In this document: positions 63,923-64,000 of the stretch, piece after piece
Numbering within the stretch: position 1 is the first letter of the stretch
Layout: every line of letters begins with the position of its first letter
Assembly: GCF_024756235.1 (NCBI RefSeq)
Contig: NZ_JANUGY010000007.1
Span: 416,194 to 480,193 of the forward strand
DNA length: 64,000 nt
Direction of reading: 5' to 3'
From: Massilia kyonggiensis
Lineage (GTDB): Bacteria > Pseudomonadota > Gammaproteobacteria > Burkholderiales > Burkholderiaceae_D
Program-made: the position numbers and the translations under genes
The notes under the pieces: model-generated
What the model was told of the DNA's origin: nothing
The model's database searches: none
What the model saw: the letters and a program-made list of their open reading frames with translations, nothing else

Positions 63923-64000
63923 ATGTCAGAAGCAATAAAAAAAGTTCAGGAGCGAAGGCAGCCGATCCGTAACGTGAACATTACGGACATCACGATGAAC
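63923..64000 (+). CDS. Start of a gene cut by the right edge, possibly succinate dehydrogenase cytochrome b556 subunit
   Basis: 26 codons are visible from the ATG: a charged N-terminus followed by RQPIRNVNITDITMN. GGAAGAG lies 10 bases before the start. The pattern resembles the N-terminus of betaproteobacterial SdhC, where a short polar stretch precedes the first membrane helix. This is tentative because no membrane segment is within the window. Confidence 0.4.
   Translation, partial: MSEAIKKVQERRQPIRNVNITDITMN

Overview
The window is a high-GC, gene-dense bacterial chromosome segment. Its gene content points to a betaproteobacterium of the Oxalobacteraceae (Massilia-like): a bifunctional CoA-thioester hydroxylase of the anthranilate/salicylate type, a TonB-receptor polysaccharide locus without SusD, PEP-CTERM proteins, cyanophycin synthetase, and a likely sdhC start at the right edge. 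The genus is an inference; no rRNA or other marker gene is present. No tRNA, rRNA, CRISPR array or insertion sequence was recognised.

Layout. (1) 1-5780: the end of an aerobic aryl-CoA catabolic operon (hydroxylase/reductase fusion cut by the left edge, SDR, MarR, enoyl-CoA hydratase, acyl-CoA dehydrogenase, RidA-like). (2) 5781-39278: a polysaccharide utilisation region of about 33 kb. It has three alginate-lyase-fold proteins (two are paralogues, each followed by a PEP-CTERM protein), a GH28-like beta-helix enzyme, a GH2 beta-galactosidase, a TonB receptor, GH127 and GH43 arabinosidase/xylosidase-type enzymes, and a LacI repressor. It also holds an eight-gene leftward operon kduI-kduD-kdgK-epimerase-mannose isomerase-fructokinase-MFS-GH88. 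(3) 39353-42548: small stress and envelope genes. (4) 42545-48255: a signalling group with an FHA/sigma-54 activator, a Ser/Thr kinase with TPRs and a HTH-ATPase. (5) 48407-53631: an AI-2E-type permease, a remnant MetNI-like transporter with a truncated flavin oxidoreductase, and a LysE exporter. (6) 53999-64000: a Cys-rich secreted protein, a TPR protein, a phosphoesterase, an APC permease, a haem-oxygenase-like di-iron protein next to cyanophycin synthetase, a LysR regulator and the start of a divergent gene.

How region 2 works together (inference). The lyases would cut a uronic-acid polysaccharide by beta-elimination, while GH2, GH43, GH127 and the GH28-like enzyme trim neutral side chains. 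The TonB receptor and the LacY-like MFS would import oligosaccharides, and GH88 would release the unsaturated uronate. KduI, KduD and KdgK would convert it to KDPG, and the mannose isomerase plus fructokinase would feed mannose into fructose 6-phosphate. Twelve near-palindromic sites matching GTTATCGATAAC in at least 10 of 12 positions lie before these units and before the lacI gene, which suggests one LacI-controlled regulon. The intergenic region between kduI and the rightmost lyase also holds a leftward promoter and a strong terminator enclosing about 114 bases, a candidate small RNA or attenuated leader.
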